Source of the DNA: Spirosoma sp. KUDC1026
Lineage (GTDB): Bacteria; Bacteroidota; Bacteroidia; Cytophagales; Spirosomataceae
Reading direction: 5' to 3'
DNA length: 64,000 nucleotides
NCBI RefSeq assembly: GCF_013375035.1
Contig: NZ_CP056032.1
Location: forward strand, 5,702,001-5,766,000
Shown: positions 35,666 to 43,926 of the stretch, piece after piece
How positions within the stretch are numbered: the first letter of the stretch is position 1
How the letters are laid out: the number at the start of each line of letters is the position of its first letter
Notes under the pieces: generated by a model
Seen by the model: the letters and a program-made list of their open reading frames with translations, nothing else
The model's database searches: none
What the model was told of the DNA's origin: nothing
Position numbers and translations under genes: made by a program

Positions 35666-36136
35666 TTAATCCAACGGTAGTTCTTCGGTCTCGGTGGTTT
35701 TGATCTTGGCGTTTTCGTCTTCAACCAAACGGTTAATGTCTTTGATGACCTCAAAAAACGTAACCAGCTTGTCGAGTGGAATATTTTCCCGGATCAGGTT
35801 GTTGAACCGGATCACGCCTTCGCGGGCCATCTCCCGTTTTTCCTTCCCGGCCTCGGTCAGGAAAACGCGAACAAAGCGCTTGTCGTTGCCGTCAATCTCC
35901 CGGCGAATGAGTCCCCGTTCTTCCAGATTCTTGAGCATCCTGACCAGCGAACGGGGTTCCATACCAAGTAGTGGGCCAATTTTCGTGGCAGGTGTTCCTT
36001 CGTCCAGATCGATGTTGAGCAGTACGTAGCCGATTGCCATCGTGATCCCGAACTGACCCGCGTGGGCATTATACATGCGCGAAATGGCATGCCAGGCCCA
36101 CTTTATATGAAAATCAACGGTCTTTTCCTTTTTCAT
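35666..36136 (-). CDS. MarR family transcriptional regulator
   Basis: 156 residues, winged helix-turn-helix. The HTH is near 45-95 (FGITMAIGYVLLNIDLDEGTPATKIGPLLGMEPRSLVRMLKNLEERGLI) and the wing near RREIDGNDKRFVRVFLTEAGK. N- and C-terminal helices form the dimer interface. Regulators of this type usually respond to phenolics, lipophiles or oxidants and often control themselves. Perfect inverted repeats in front of the gene (36135-36211) are likely operator sites. The gene begins inside one of these repeats and is preceded on the same strand by the thioredoxin-like lipoprotein gene. Confidence 0.9.
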   Translation of the reverse strand: MKKEKTVDFHIKWAWHAISRMYNAHAGQFGITMAIGYVLLNIDLDEGTPATKIGPLLGMEPRSLVRMLKNLEERGLIRREIDGNDKRFVRVFLTEAGKEKREMAREGVIRFNNLIRENIPLDKLVTFFEVIKDINRLVEDENAKIKTTETEELPLD

Positions 36137-36179
36137 AGTAGATGTCGCTTTGTCCTATTCAGACGTGTAAATCTACTAT
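36135..36179. promoter_or_regulatory. Distal inverted repeat overlapping the marR start codon
   Basis: ATAGTAGAT (36135-36143) and ATCTACTAT (36171-36179) are perfect reverse complements, 27 nt apart. The left copy overlaps the marR start (36134-36136). It might be an operator half-site pair or an mRNA hairpin that hides the start codon. Confidence 0.4.
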
Positions 36180-36187
36180 TTTTTTGT

Positions 36188-36211
36188 AAATAGTATGCAA
36201 GCATACCATTT
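36188..36211. promoter_or_regulatory. Candidate MarR operator
   Basis: AAAT-A-GTATGC-AA-GCATAC-C-ATTT: six-base perfect arms (GTATGC/GCATAC, 36193-36206) extended by AAAT/ATTT, 10 of 11 positions symmetric. Lies between the stop of the thioredoxin-like gene (36212) and marR, 52 bp upstream of the marR start. Size and symmetry suit a MarR dimer. Confidence 0.5.
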
Positions 36212-37468
36212 TTATTCTGTCAGTAATTTGTCGATTAGCCGATTGAATTCATCCACGTATTGATCGTAGTATTTACCCGTTCCGGGACCAGAAAAACCCG
36301 TATGAATATGCCGCACCTGCCCTTTTTTGTCGACGAAAATAGTCGTGGGGAAAGCAACAACGGCGTTCAGCTCGGGGAGAGATTTGGCCGCTTCTGTTTT
36401 GTTGTTTGTGCCGGCCAGCGCAACCGGGTAATCGATGGCGAACCGGCTTTTCATCCGTTCAATTTTAGGACCGGACACCGCCATGTCCGCCGAGCGCTCG
36501 AATGACAGGCCAATGATTTCGACCCCTCGCTTTTTGTTACGCTTGTACCACGGACTCAGAAAATTAGTTTCGTCCATGCAGTTTGGGCACCAGGAGCCCA
36601 TGATCTGAATAACCGTTACTTTACCTTTGAACTGAGGATCGGACAGCGATACGGTCTTGCCATCGGGCGTTGGGAATGAGAAATTCAGCGTTTTAGCACC
36701 GGGTTTCAGATAGGTCAGCTTAGCCGGATCGGGCAGTTCCGCTTTGGGGTCCAGCCTGGCTACCCACGAATCGTATCCGGCAATACCGGCCCACATCCCC
36801 CCCCTCAGCGATTGGTCGGCCGAATTGTATTTAGCTTTGAAGAGAAACACGTGCGAGCCATCAAAGCAGGACAGAAACAGACTATCGCCCACTACGTTGC
36901 CATCCAGATAGCGATAGTCGCCCGTGGGTGTCAGGAACGTACCGGCTACGCGGTTTCCTTTCTGATCGAATATACCAACAGCATTGACCGTATCGACCTT
37001 GCCGCTTTTGTTACCAAATTCAGTAGCCCATTTGCCGGTCAGGCTTGTAGCGGCCTGTTTGCTATCTGGTACAAACCGATACGTATCGCCCAGCCTGGCT
37101 TCAAAAGGTAAACTCTGGTATTGCTTTGTCGCCTGCCGCCGACGCCAGACACCCCGCAGCGTTCCGGACGTATTCTCATCTATCTTTGCCACCAGTTCTG
37201 AATCGAACAGCGACATGGGAATGTAAATCGAATCACCTTTTACGGTGGCCGCATCCATAGGTAGTTTTTCATTGCCGTTGACAGCCATAACGGTATAGGT
37301 ATCTGCCTGACTGGTTTTCTGCACTAACAGGCCGAACGGAAGAATACCGCCACGGGTTTTCAACGTGGCTCGGTAGGTACCGGATTGAAGAGTTGCCGGT
37401 TTCGACTGGCCTGCGCAACCTGTGAGTGTAATGAACAGCGCGCTGGCTGCAAGGAAGAGCTTTTTCAT
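36212..37468 (-). CDS. TlpA-type thioredoxin-like lipoprotein
   Basis: 418 residues. ATG at 37468 is preferred: it gives the lipoprotein signal MKKLFLAASALFITLTGC (Cys18). The frame goes on to 37537, but that overlaps the divergent rsmH start. The C-terminal third is a TlpA/AhpC-like thioredoxin fold with active site WCPNC in MGSWCPNCMDE, then VEIIGLSFERS and cis-Pro-like VAFPTTIFVDKKGQ. The N-terminal part (about 25-260) is a domain of unknown role (peroxiredoxin-associated DUF4369-like or beta barrel). Bacteroidota TlpA-like lipoproteins are reducers facing the periplasm. The gene is followed by marR on the same strand. Confidence 0.88.
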   Translation of the reverse strand: MKKLFLAASALFITLTGCAGQSKPATLQSGTYRATLKTRGGILPFGLLVQKTSQADTYTVMAVNGNEKLPMDAATVKGDSIYIPMSLFDSELVAKIDENTSGTLRGVWRRRQATKQYQSLPFEARLGDTYRFVPDSKQAATSLTGKWATEFGNKSGKVDTVNAVGIFDQKGNRVAGTFLTPTGDYRYLDGNVVGDSLFLSCFDGSHVFLFKAKYNSADQSLRGGMWAGIAGYDSWVARLDPKAELPDPAKLTYLKPGAKTLNFSFPTPDGKTVSLSDPQFKGKVTVIQIMGSWCPNCMDETNFLSPWYKRNKKRGVEIIGLSFERSADMAVSGPKIERMKSRFAIDYPVALAGTNNKTEAAKSLPELNAVVAFPTTIFVDKKGQVRHIHTGFSGPGTGKYYDQYVDEFNRLIDKLLTE

Positions 37469-37484
37469 ACCACAAAAGAACGAA

Positions 37485-37492
37485 TACGTTTG
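37485..37492 (+). promoter_or_regulatory. Bacteroidota -7 element before rsmH
   Basis: TACGTTTG matches TAnnTTTG exactly, 31 bp before the rsmH ATG at 37523. The spacer between the divergent genes is only 54 bp. No clear TTG upstream. Confidence 0.4.
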
Positions 37493-37522
37493 TAACGAGC
37501 ACTGTATAAGCTTAGTTTCTGA

Positions 37523-38434
37523 ATGACCAATTACCACGATCCCGTTTTATTACAGGCCTGTATCGAAGGACTTGACCTGAAGCCCGGCGGCACTTATGTT
37601 GATATTACCTTTGGCGGTGGTGGCCACAGCCGCGAAATTCTGCGGCAGCTTGAAGGAGGTCGCCTGTTCGCTTTTGATCAGGATCCAGACGCACGCGCTA
37701 ACGCCCAGGCCATCGATGATCCGCGTCTTACGTTTGTCGCGTCTAATTTCCGCAACATCAAGCGTTACCTGAAGCTTTACAAAGCCGAACAGGTAGACGG
37801 TATCCTGGCTGACCTGGGTATTTCATCGCACCAGATCGACACACCCGAGCGGGGTTTCTCAACGCGCTTCGACGCTGACCTGGACATGCGGATGAACCAG
37901 CACGCTGACAAGACAGCACGCGACGTTGTTAACGAATACAGCGAAGCCGACCTGCACCGGATTCTGGGCATGTACGGGGAAATCACCAACGCCCGTACGG
38001 CCGCCACGGCACTGGTCGCTGCCCGTTCGAACCGTTCGGGGGGCCTGAAGACCGTTAATGATCTGAAAGCAGCCCTACAACGACTTGCTCCTCGCGGCAA
38101 GGAAAATAAATACTTCGCGCAGGTTTTCCAGGCGTTACGTATCGAAGTGAACGAAGAAATGCAGGTGCTGGAAGAGTTTCTGGAACAGGTGCCGGACATC
38201 CTGAAGCCGGGCGGCCGACTGGTTGTCATGTCGTATCACTCGCTGGAAGACCGGCCGGTGAAGAATTTCATCAATAAAGGGAAATTCCAGGGGGAGGTCG
38301 AGAAGGATCTGTTCGGTAATGAGCTGAAACCACTACGTTCGGTAACCCGCAAACCCATCGAAGCAACACCCGACGAGATTGCCCGGAACCCACGCGCCCG
38401 GAGTGCCAAACTGCGTATTGCCGAGAAGATTTAA
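37523..38434 (+). CDS. rsmH: 16S rRNA (cytosine(1402)-N(4))-methyltransferase
   Basis: 303 residues. SAM-dependent N4-methylation of C1402 in 16S rRNA. Hallmarks: YHDPVLLQACIEGL, VDITFGGGGHSREIL (SAM motif I), DGILADLGISSHQID, RGFSTRFDADLDMRMNQ, the RLVVMSYHSLEDRPVKN C-terminal block. In most bacteria the gene is in the division and cell wall cluster behind mraZ; here it is between a thioredoxin-like gene and a serine hydrolase with no dcw genes next to it. Confidence 0.95.
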   Translation: MTNYHDPVLLQACIEGLDLKPGGTYVDITFGGGGHSREILRQLEGGRLFAFDQDPDARANAQAIDDPRLTFVASNFRNIKRYLKLYKAEQVDGILADLGISSHQIDTPERGFSTRFDADLDMRMNQHADKTARDVVNEYSEADLHRILGMYGEITNARTAATALVAARSNRSGGLKTVNDLKAALQRLAPRGKENKYFAQVFQALRIEVNEEMQVLEEFLEQVPDILKPGGRLVVMSYHSLEDRPVKNFINKGKFQGEVEKDLFGNELKPLRSVTRKPIEATPDEIARNPRARSAKLRIAEKI

Positions 38435-38558
38435 CGAGCTATTCTGGTTCGTAAGCTGGCCCATGAAACTAGGTGGGCCACTCGAGAGATCGGTCAGTCA
38501 AGGCTACGTTTGGCCTATCGCTGAAGGAATCTTTGAAACAGCTCAGCGAATCGTTCCC

Positions 38559-39941
38559 TCAGTCAACCCTTTTCCACTCAAAGCGCTGGCCATTCTCCTG
38601 GATAACGCAGCTAATCACTTTCCCCGATGAATCGCGCTGGAACGTCATACGGCTGTTATACATCTGGGGGAAAAAATGGTCCACTTTACTGGCATACAAA
38701 GCCAGTTCCGGCAGTTGATTCGGGTGATGCCCCAGGGAATACAAGCGGCCATCCCGCAAGACGACATTCGCTCCGTAACCGCTTGGTTGGTCGGCCACGT
38801 AGCGGCCAACGTATTGCTCTAACTGCTTCTGTTCTAGAACGACCTCCTGCTTGGGTAGCCACAGCTCATCAGGCATCCCAAAGACAATGACCGATAAGCT
38901 TTGCACGATGGGAAATAGTGAATCACCGTAATTGCCGAAATTGTTGAACAGGATGATAGTGAGCTCTTCCTTCGGATAGTGCACAAACTCAGACATAAAT
39001 CCTGGATAGCCGCCACTGTGGCGCAGGTATGGTTTGCCACCAAATTGATCGTTTTGCCAGCCGTAGCCGTAGCCGTTCAGGCGGGGCGTAAAAGCCAGCT
39101 GCCAGGAATGAGCCGATAGCAGCTGCCGGTTGGTAACGGCTTTGGCCCACCGCAGCATGTCGCCCGTGGTGCTGTAGAGCCCCCCCGCGGCATACAAAAC
39201 AGTCGAGTCAGGGTGGGGATATGGAGAAGAATACCTAGCTGTCAAGGTATCGTAGCCAAAAGCTCGGCTCTGGGCGGGGAGGTTGATGAAATCGAAGCCC
39301 GACTGGCTCATCCCCAGCGGTTGCAAGATCAGCTCGCGCATGCTCTGCTCATAGGACTTCCCCGTGACTTTCTCAATGACCAGACCGAGCAGAAAATAGC
39401 CTGAGTTACAATAGCTGAATTGCTTACCCGGACTAAACGACATCGGTTTGTCCCGGATGATATCGACGATACGTTCTTTAGGAACCGGATGGCAGACCAG
39501 CGCGGAGTCGGCTTCATCAATCAGCTCCGTGTAGTTGAACAATCCCGAGGTATGGGTCAGCAACTGATGAAGGGTAATCGAATCCCCTTTGGCAAAACCA
39601 GGTAGGTACTGGCTTAACTTGTCATCGATGGATAATTTCCCCTGCTCCTGTAGCTTCAGGATCAACGCGGCTGTGAATGATTTGGTAATCGACAGCAGAG
39701 GGAAGCGGGTAGTCGTATCATTAGGCGCTTTGGTAGCAACATGGCGGATTCCGTAAGCTTTATGGAATAACACCGTCCCCCGATGAAGCACCAGCGCAAC
39801 GCCATTAAAGCGGTCTTCCCGGTAAGCCGCCGTAAGGTATTGATCTACTTGCTGGGGAATTTTTCCAGTACTCGGTGACTGGGTTAAGAGAGAAAATAAG
39901 GGTAACAGGCTCGTCAGCAGCAGCGAACAAATCGTCTTCAT
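38559..39941 (-). CDS. Serine hydrolase, beta-lactamase class C / PBP-like, secreted
   Basis: 460 residues with signal peptide (about 1-20). The active-site SxxK is SITK in PLLSITKSF near 80, the YxN triad element is YCNSG near 175, and the third motif is HSGG (HSGGYPGFMSEFVH near 315). These proteins have beta-lactam hydrolase fold and act as carboxypeptidases or esterases on unknown substrates; resistance is not implied. The C-terminal about 100 residues resemble the lipocalin-like domain often found in this group. Convergent with rsmH; 70 bp upstream lies the AraC-type gene on the same strand. Confidence 0.9.
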   Translation of the reverse strand: MKTICSLLLTSLLPLFSLLTQSPSTGKIPQQVDQYLTAAYREDRFNGVALVLHRGTVLFHKAYGIRHVATKAPNDTTTRFPLLSITKSFTAALILKLQEQGKLSIDDKLSQYLPGFAKGDSITLHQLLTHTSGLFNYTELIDEADSALVCHPVPKERIVDIIRDKPMSFSPGKQFSYCNSGYFLLGLVIEKVTGKSYEQSMRELILQPLGMSQSGFDFINLPAQSRAFGYDTLTARYSSPYPHPDSTVLYAAGGLYSTTGDMLRWAKAVTNRQLLSAHSWQLAFTPRLNGYGYGWQNDQFGGKPYLRHSGGYPGFMSEFVHYPKEELTIILFNNFGNYGDSLFPIVQSLSVIVFGMPDELWLPKQEVVLEQKQLEQYVGRYVADQPSGYGANVVLRDGRLYSLGHHPNQLPELALYASKVDHFFPQMYNSRMTFQRDSSGKVISCVIQENGQRFEWKRVD

Positions 39942-40010
39942 GAGTGATTGTTTTAGGGCGCAATACCGTCATGGTTGCTCCTAATAGCTACTCAAATCCG
40001 GATTTGATCC

Positions 40011-41171
40011 TTATTTCTTCAAATACTGCTCGTTTTGTAGGTACTGCTTGGGGGTTTGTCCGGTCACCCCCCGGAACGCTCGCTGAAAGGTAGCCTGCGA
40101 ATTGAAGCCGCAGTCGTAGGCCAGGCCTAGAATAGTTGAGGTTTGATGGGCGGGGTCGAGTAGCTTCGCTTGAAGAGCGGCCACCCGGTACTCATTGATG
40201 AATGCATTAAAGCTTTTTCCCAGGTGCTGATTTAGGACGGCTGAGATGAGTTTGGGAGCTATACCTAGATGCTTACCTACCCGTTCGACAGTCAATTCGG
40301 CATCCAGGTATAGCCTGTCTTCCTGCATTGCTTGCTGAAGCCGCTGAAGAGTTGTCTCGATCAGACCAGCGGACCGGGCCGGGGTGGGCTCTTTCCGTTT
40401 CTGGGGTTCGAATGTACGTAGTGTGTGTAAATAGCCACGCAACCCAATCCAATAGATGAGCCCGGCCAGAGGAATGTAGAGCGGATAATAGCCTACTCTA
40501 TTAAGCAGTGTGTTTCGGAAGTCTGGCAACAGGTAAGGAATCAGAAACAGAAGCCATAGTAGTTGAAAGCCGCACCAGACGTTCAGGAGCGTATGTAGCC
40601 AGCGGAGTTGATAGTTAGCTTCCGTTGAAGGGTGTGGATTTATTCGTTTGTGCTGGCTTATCCGGCGTTGGGCTAATCCCAGATAAAACGTTAGTGATAG
40701 CCAGCCGGGAATATCGACCAACGTATCGTAGCCATTTTTAAGGTCGGCCCACCACCCCCGGTTTTCGTAGCTAGTTAAGCCCGTCCATAGGGCAATTAGG
40801 TACACCCAGATAATGCCTTGTTTACTGATATCGAGTATAGCGGGGAGAAAATGCAGTTGCTGTCGGCGGCCGAGTTGGAAGTTGGGATCAAGCGAGGCTT
40901 TGGTATAGAAGTAAATGATCGGTCCAACAGGCATGACGATAATCAGGGGGACCAAATCGAGCATCGTACTGGTCCACTGATTCAGGGGTACGCCGATAGA
41001 GAAGCAGGCCGCGGCCAGTATTGCCATCAAAGCGGCCAGCAATCGGTTGGCAAGCGAATTACCCTGCCGGTTTCGCCAGAGGAGAACTGCCAGAATAACC
41101 CCTTGCAGAGAACCTAGTAGAATAAGCAGATCGAAAAAGGATACATTCATCATTAGATGAGCAGGAAGCAC
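40011..41171 (-). CDS. AraC family regulator with N-terminal membrane domain
   Basis: 386 residues (a later Met at residue 7 or 8 is also possible). The first about 240 residues contain seven hydrophobic helices (SFFDLLILLGSLQGVILAVLLW, ALMAILAAACFSIGV, etc.), an arrangement frequent in Bacteroidota membrane-bound AraC proteins. The C-terminal about 100 residues are a double HTH: VERVGKHLGIAPKLISAVLNQHLG and ILGLAYDCGFNSQATFQRAFRGVTGQTPKQY. It would sense a signal at or in the membrane and activate transcription. The serine hydrolase downstream on the same strand is a plausible target (inference). Confidence 0.9.
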   Translation of the reverse strand: MLPAHLMMNVSFFDLLILLGSLQGVILAVLLWRNRQGNSLANRLLAALMAILAAACFSIGVPLNQWTSTMLDLVPLIIVMPVGPIIYFYTKASLDPNFQLGRRQQLHFLPAILDISKQGIIWVYLIALWTGLTSYENRGWWADLKNGYDTLVDIPGWLSLTFYLGLAQRRISQHKRINPHPSTEANYQLRWLHTLLNVWCGFQLLWLLFLIPYLLPDFRNTLLNRVGYYPLYIPLAGLIYWIGLRGYLHTLRTFEPQKRKEPTPARSAGLIETTLQRLQQAMQEDRLYLDAELTVERVGKHLGIAPKLISAVLNQHLGKSFNAFINEYRVAALQAKLLDPAHQTSTILGLAYDCGFNSQATFQRAFRGVTGQTPKQYLQNEQYLKK

Positions 41172-41416
41172 TCACTTTCTAAACAGGATAGTCTTGGCTA
41201 CCTACTTAATCCCGCACGGTTTTCTGAAGAATTATAAGTGGTCTCAATTGAGGATTAGCTTCTTTAAGTAGTCCCGTAATCATTCTGCAAAATGATACAT
41301 TCAAGTGATGTAATGACTCTTCATTGTCTCATTGGGAAGCCTTAAAACCTGGTAGTAAGTAACGGAGCTAATCTGGCTTCTATCCGGTGGCAATGCTGCT
41401 GATTTGTGAGCCATGC

Positions 41417-41698
41417 CTAGTTATCGTGCAGACGCCGGTTCGCCTGCAGTTGCTGAGCCAGCTCGTCAATCAACTCCTGTTGAGTCTGTATTTTCTTTTC
41501 GTATCGATTGACCATTGCCTGCTGTTTTTGCCAGCCCACCCGATTCAATTCTTCTAACTGATTCATTCGGTTAGTCAATGTCTGAATCGTTCGCTGCTGA
41601 TCGGCCGCTTTCTCTCGCATTGAATCCATCCGTCGTTGAAGCAATCCAGCTGCACCCATTATCACCATCACAATCATTCCCACTATGAGCATAGCCAA
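41417..41698 (-). CDS. Small membrane-anchored coiled-coil protein
   Basis: 93 residues, not recognised. An N-terminal hydrophobic helix (MAMLIVGMIVMVIMGAAGLL) is followed by a long, Gln/Glu/Arg-rich coiled coil (about 21-93; heptad-like LTNRMNQLEELNRVGW). It would be a bitopic membrane protein that may oligomerise. The surrounding 245 bp (41172-41416) and 172 bp (41699-41870) hold no other gene that I can support. Confidence 0.6.
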   Translation of the reverse strand: MAMLIVGMIVMVIMGAAGLLQRRMDSMREKAADQQRTIQTLTNRMNQLEELNRVGWQKQQAMVNRYEKKIQTQQELIDELAQQLQANRRLHDN

Positions 41699-41870
41699 AT
41701 ATGCGTAAGTTTCTCGCTTTACAACAGGTGTTAAACAGATATTTAAGACCTATTCTGATGTAAGGCGAATAAAAGTTAGTTGCTGCAATGTCGAGGATGA
41801 GCAACAAAGGTCGAACAAACACCCTACTCATCCTGTATACTACACAAAAACAAATTCAATCTCTCCGATC

Positions 41871-42083
41871 ATGAGCAAGACCCGCAAAGACCGCTCGGAC
41901 ATCCAAGTTGGTAATCTGGAAAAGAAACACGACTTAGTACCAGGAACTGTCCGTAACCCTGACCAAACGGATGCTCGCTCCGATAAGGAGCTAGGTAATC
42001 TTCAGCGTGAGTATGGCGAAGAAGCGTTAAAGAGCACGCTTGACGCAGACAACCAGTCTTTGCCAGACGAACCAACCGACTAG
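41871..42083 (+). CDS. Small hydrophilic hypothetical protein
   Basis: 70 residues, not recognised. Very charged, rich in Asp, Lys, Gln and Asn with no hydrophobic core (KDRSDIQVGNLEKKHDLVP; LQREYGEEALKSTLDADNQ), so probably intrinsically disordered or a stress-type small protein. It has a clean ATG and is divergent from the membrane coiled-coil gene. Confidence 0.6.
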   Translation: MSKTRKDRSDIQVGNLEKKHDLVPGTVRNPDQTDARSDKELGNLQREYGEEALKSTLDADNQSLPDEPTD

Positions 42084-42193
42084 GCGGTCGCTGGCTTAGT
42101 ACGTAGAGAGCTGGGTATATTGGGGAAGGGGCGGTAAAACAACTTTATCTTCCCCTATTCCAATCAATACTTTTTTTCCGGCAGTTCAGACTG

Positions 42194-42201
42194 TAGTTTT
42201 G
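42194..42201 (+). promoter_or_regulatory. Bacteroidota -7 element before yifB
   Basis: TAGTTTTG matches TAnnTTTG exactly, 37 bp before the ATG at 42238. No TTG upstream in the right place. Confidence 0.4.
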
Positions 42202-42237
42202 GTGCATATCGCCCCACCCGTACACGTATAATCGATC

Positions 42238-43779
42238 ATGCTTGCCAAAACCTATGGCGCTGCCGTTTATGGCGTCAATGCCAGCCTTATTACTATTGAA
42301 GTCGTTGTTGCTCAGGGACTCCACTTTCATCTGGTCGGTCTGCCCGACAGCGCCGTTAAGGAAAGTGAGCAACGCGTCGAAGCTTCTCTTAAATTTTTCG
42401 GTTACCGAATGCCCCGGCAGAAGGTAGTCGTCAACCTGGCCCCCGCCGATGTGCGCAAGGAAGGGTCAGCCTACGATTTGCCGATTGCGCTTTGCGTCCT
42501 ACAAGCTTCCGAACAGATCAGTACCAAACGCAGCCTGGAAGATTACGTTATCATGGGCGAGTTAGCCCTCGACGGTACGCTACGTCCTATCAAGGGTGTC
42601 CTTCCTATTGCCATCGAAGCGCGAAAGCGGGGTTACAAAGGGTTTGTCCTGCCCACCGAGAATGCGCAGGAAGCGGCCATTGTCAACAACCTGGATGTGA
42701 TCGGCGTAACAAACATGCAGGAAGCCGTCGAGTTTTTTGAAGGCAAGAAAGATATTGATCCGGTGGTAAGCGACACGCGCGATCTATTCCTGAGCCAGAT
42801 CAACGCGTATGACGTTGATTTCTCACACGTGCAAGGACAGGAAAACATCAAGCGAGCGCTGGAGATTGCGGCTGCTGGTGGGCACAATGTCATTATGATT
42901 GGTCCGCCGGGAGCAGGCAAGACGATGCTGGCCAAACGTCTGCCAACCATTCTGCCTCCGCTCACCTTGCAGGAAGCGCTGGAAACAACCAAAATTCATT
43001 CGGTAGCGGGCAAGCTGGGTACCAGGGCCAATCTGATTGCGACCCGGCCGTATCGCGCTCCCCACCATACTATTTCCGACGCGGCTCTGGTAGGTGGCGG
43101 TAGTTTTCCGCAACCGGGCGAAATTTCCCTGGCGCATAACGGCGTACTGTTCCTCGATGAGTTGCCCGAGTTCAAACGCTCGGCGCTGGAAGTGATGCGT
43201 CAGCCGCTCGAAGATCGGAAAGTGAGTATCTCGCGGGCCAAATGGGCGGTGGAGTTTCCGGCCAGTTTTATGCTCATCGCCAGCATGAATCCCTGCCCCT
43301 GCGGCTATTACAACCACCCCGAAAAAGAATGCGTCTGCGGGCCGGGCGTCGTTCAGAAATACCTGGCCAAAATCAGCGGCCCCCTCCTCGACCGAATTGA
43401 TCTGCACGTTGAGGTGACACCCGTATCGTTTGATCAGATGACTGCCAACCGACCTGCCGAGTCCAGCGAGATCATCCGGGAGCGGGTCATCCGGGCGCGG
43501 GAATTGCAGACGGCTCGCTTTGCCGAACAACCAGGAATTTATTCCAACGCTATGATGCCTTCGCAGATGGTGAAAGAGATTTGTCAGATCAATGATGCCG
43601 GGCGGGCCCTGCTCAAAACGGCAATGGTACGTTTGGGGCTCTCCGCCCGCGCCTACGACCGGATCCTGAAGGTATCGCGTACGATTGCCGATCTGGCGGG
43701 CACGGAGGAAATACGTATCGAACACTTGGCCGAAGCCATTCAATATCGCAGTCTGGACCGGGAGAGTTGGGCTGGTTAA
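42238..43779 (+). CDS. comM: YifB family Mg chelatase-like AAA+ ATPase (ComM)
   Basis: 513 residues. Three parts: an N-terminal S5/Lon-C-like domain (GAAVYGVNASLITIEVVVAQG to about 170), an AAA+ module (Walker A GPPGAGKTMLAKRLP near 220, Walker B LFLDELPEF), and a C-terminal Mg_chelatase_C domain with a Cys cluster (PCPCGYYNHPEKECVCGPG near 347). ComM is a branch-migration helicase that promotes integration of divergent DNA in natural transformation. Isolated gene, no competence genes near. Confidence 0.93.
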   Translation: MLAKTYGAAVYGVNASLITIEVVVAQGLHFHLVGLPDSAVKESEQRVEASLKFFGYRMPRQKVVVNLAPADVRKEGSAYDLPIALCVLQASEQISTKRSLEDYVIMGELALDGTLRPIKGVLPIAIEARKRGYKGFVLPTENAQEAAIVNNLDVIGVTNMQEAVEFFEGKKDIDPVVSDTRDLFLSQINAYDVDFSHVQGQENIKRALEIAAAGGHNVIMIGPPGAGKTMLAKRLPTILPPLTLQEALETTKIHSVAGKLGTRANLIATRPYRAPHHTISDAALVGGGSFPQPGEISLAHNGVLFLDELPEFKRSALEVMRQPLEDRKVSISRAKWAVEFPASFMLIASMNPCPCGYYNHPEKECVCGPGVVQKYLAKISGPLLDRIDLHVEVTPVSFDQMTANRPAESSEIIRERVIRARELQTARFAEQPGIYSNAMMPSQMVKEICQINDAGRALLKTAMVRLGLSARAYDRILKVSRTIADLAGTEEIRIEHLAEAIQYRSLDRESWAG

Positions 43780-43926
43780 TACTTGACTATTAATACCATA
43801 CGATCTTTTTATAACCGATTACTATAAATTAGTTCTTTTTCGCAGAATTGTTGCGATAGTTTGTGGCTCAACCTTGTCGGCTTGGTTTTCAGCGGTTGAG
43901 AACTAGTCGGCGTTTTCCGAAATCAT

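Noticed and set aside
35054..36136. MarR plus nucleotidyltransferase as a toxin-antitoxin or HEPN-MNT pair
   Set aside because: No HEPN partner is adjacent and MarR proteins are not the usual partner; 12-bp spacing on one strand only shows cotranscription.
39941..40010. Serine hydrolase as a resistance beta-lactamase
   Set aside because: SxxK, YxN and HSG are shared by carboxypeptidases and esterases; C-terminal extra domain and signal peptide point to a generic secreted serine hydrolase.
42823..43743. 306-codon frame on the minus strand
   Set aside because: Entirely antisense to the yifB/comM gene, which has clear motifs throughout; the long frame is a codon-bias shadow.
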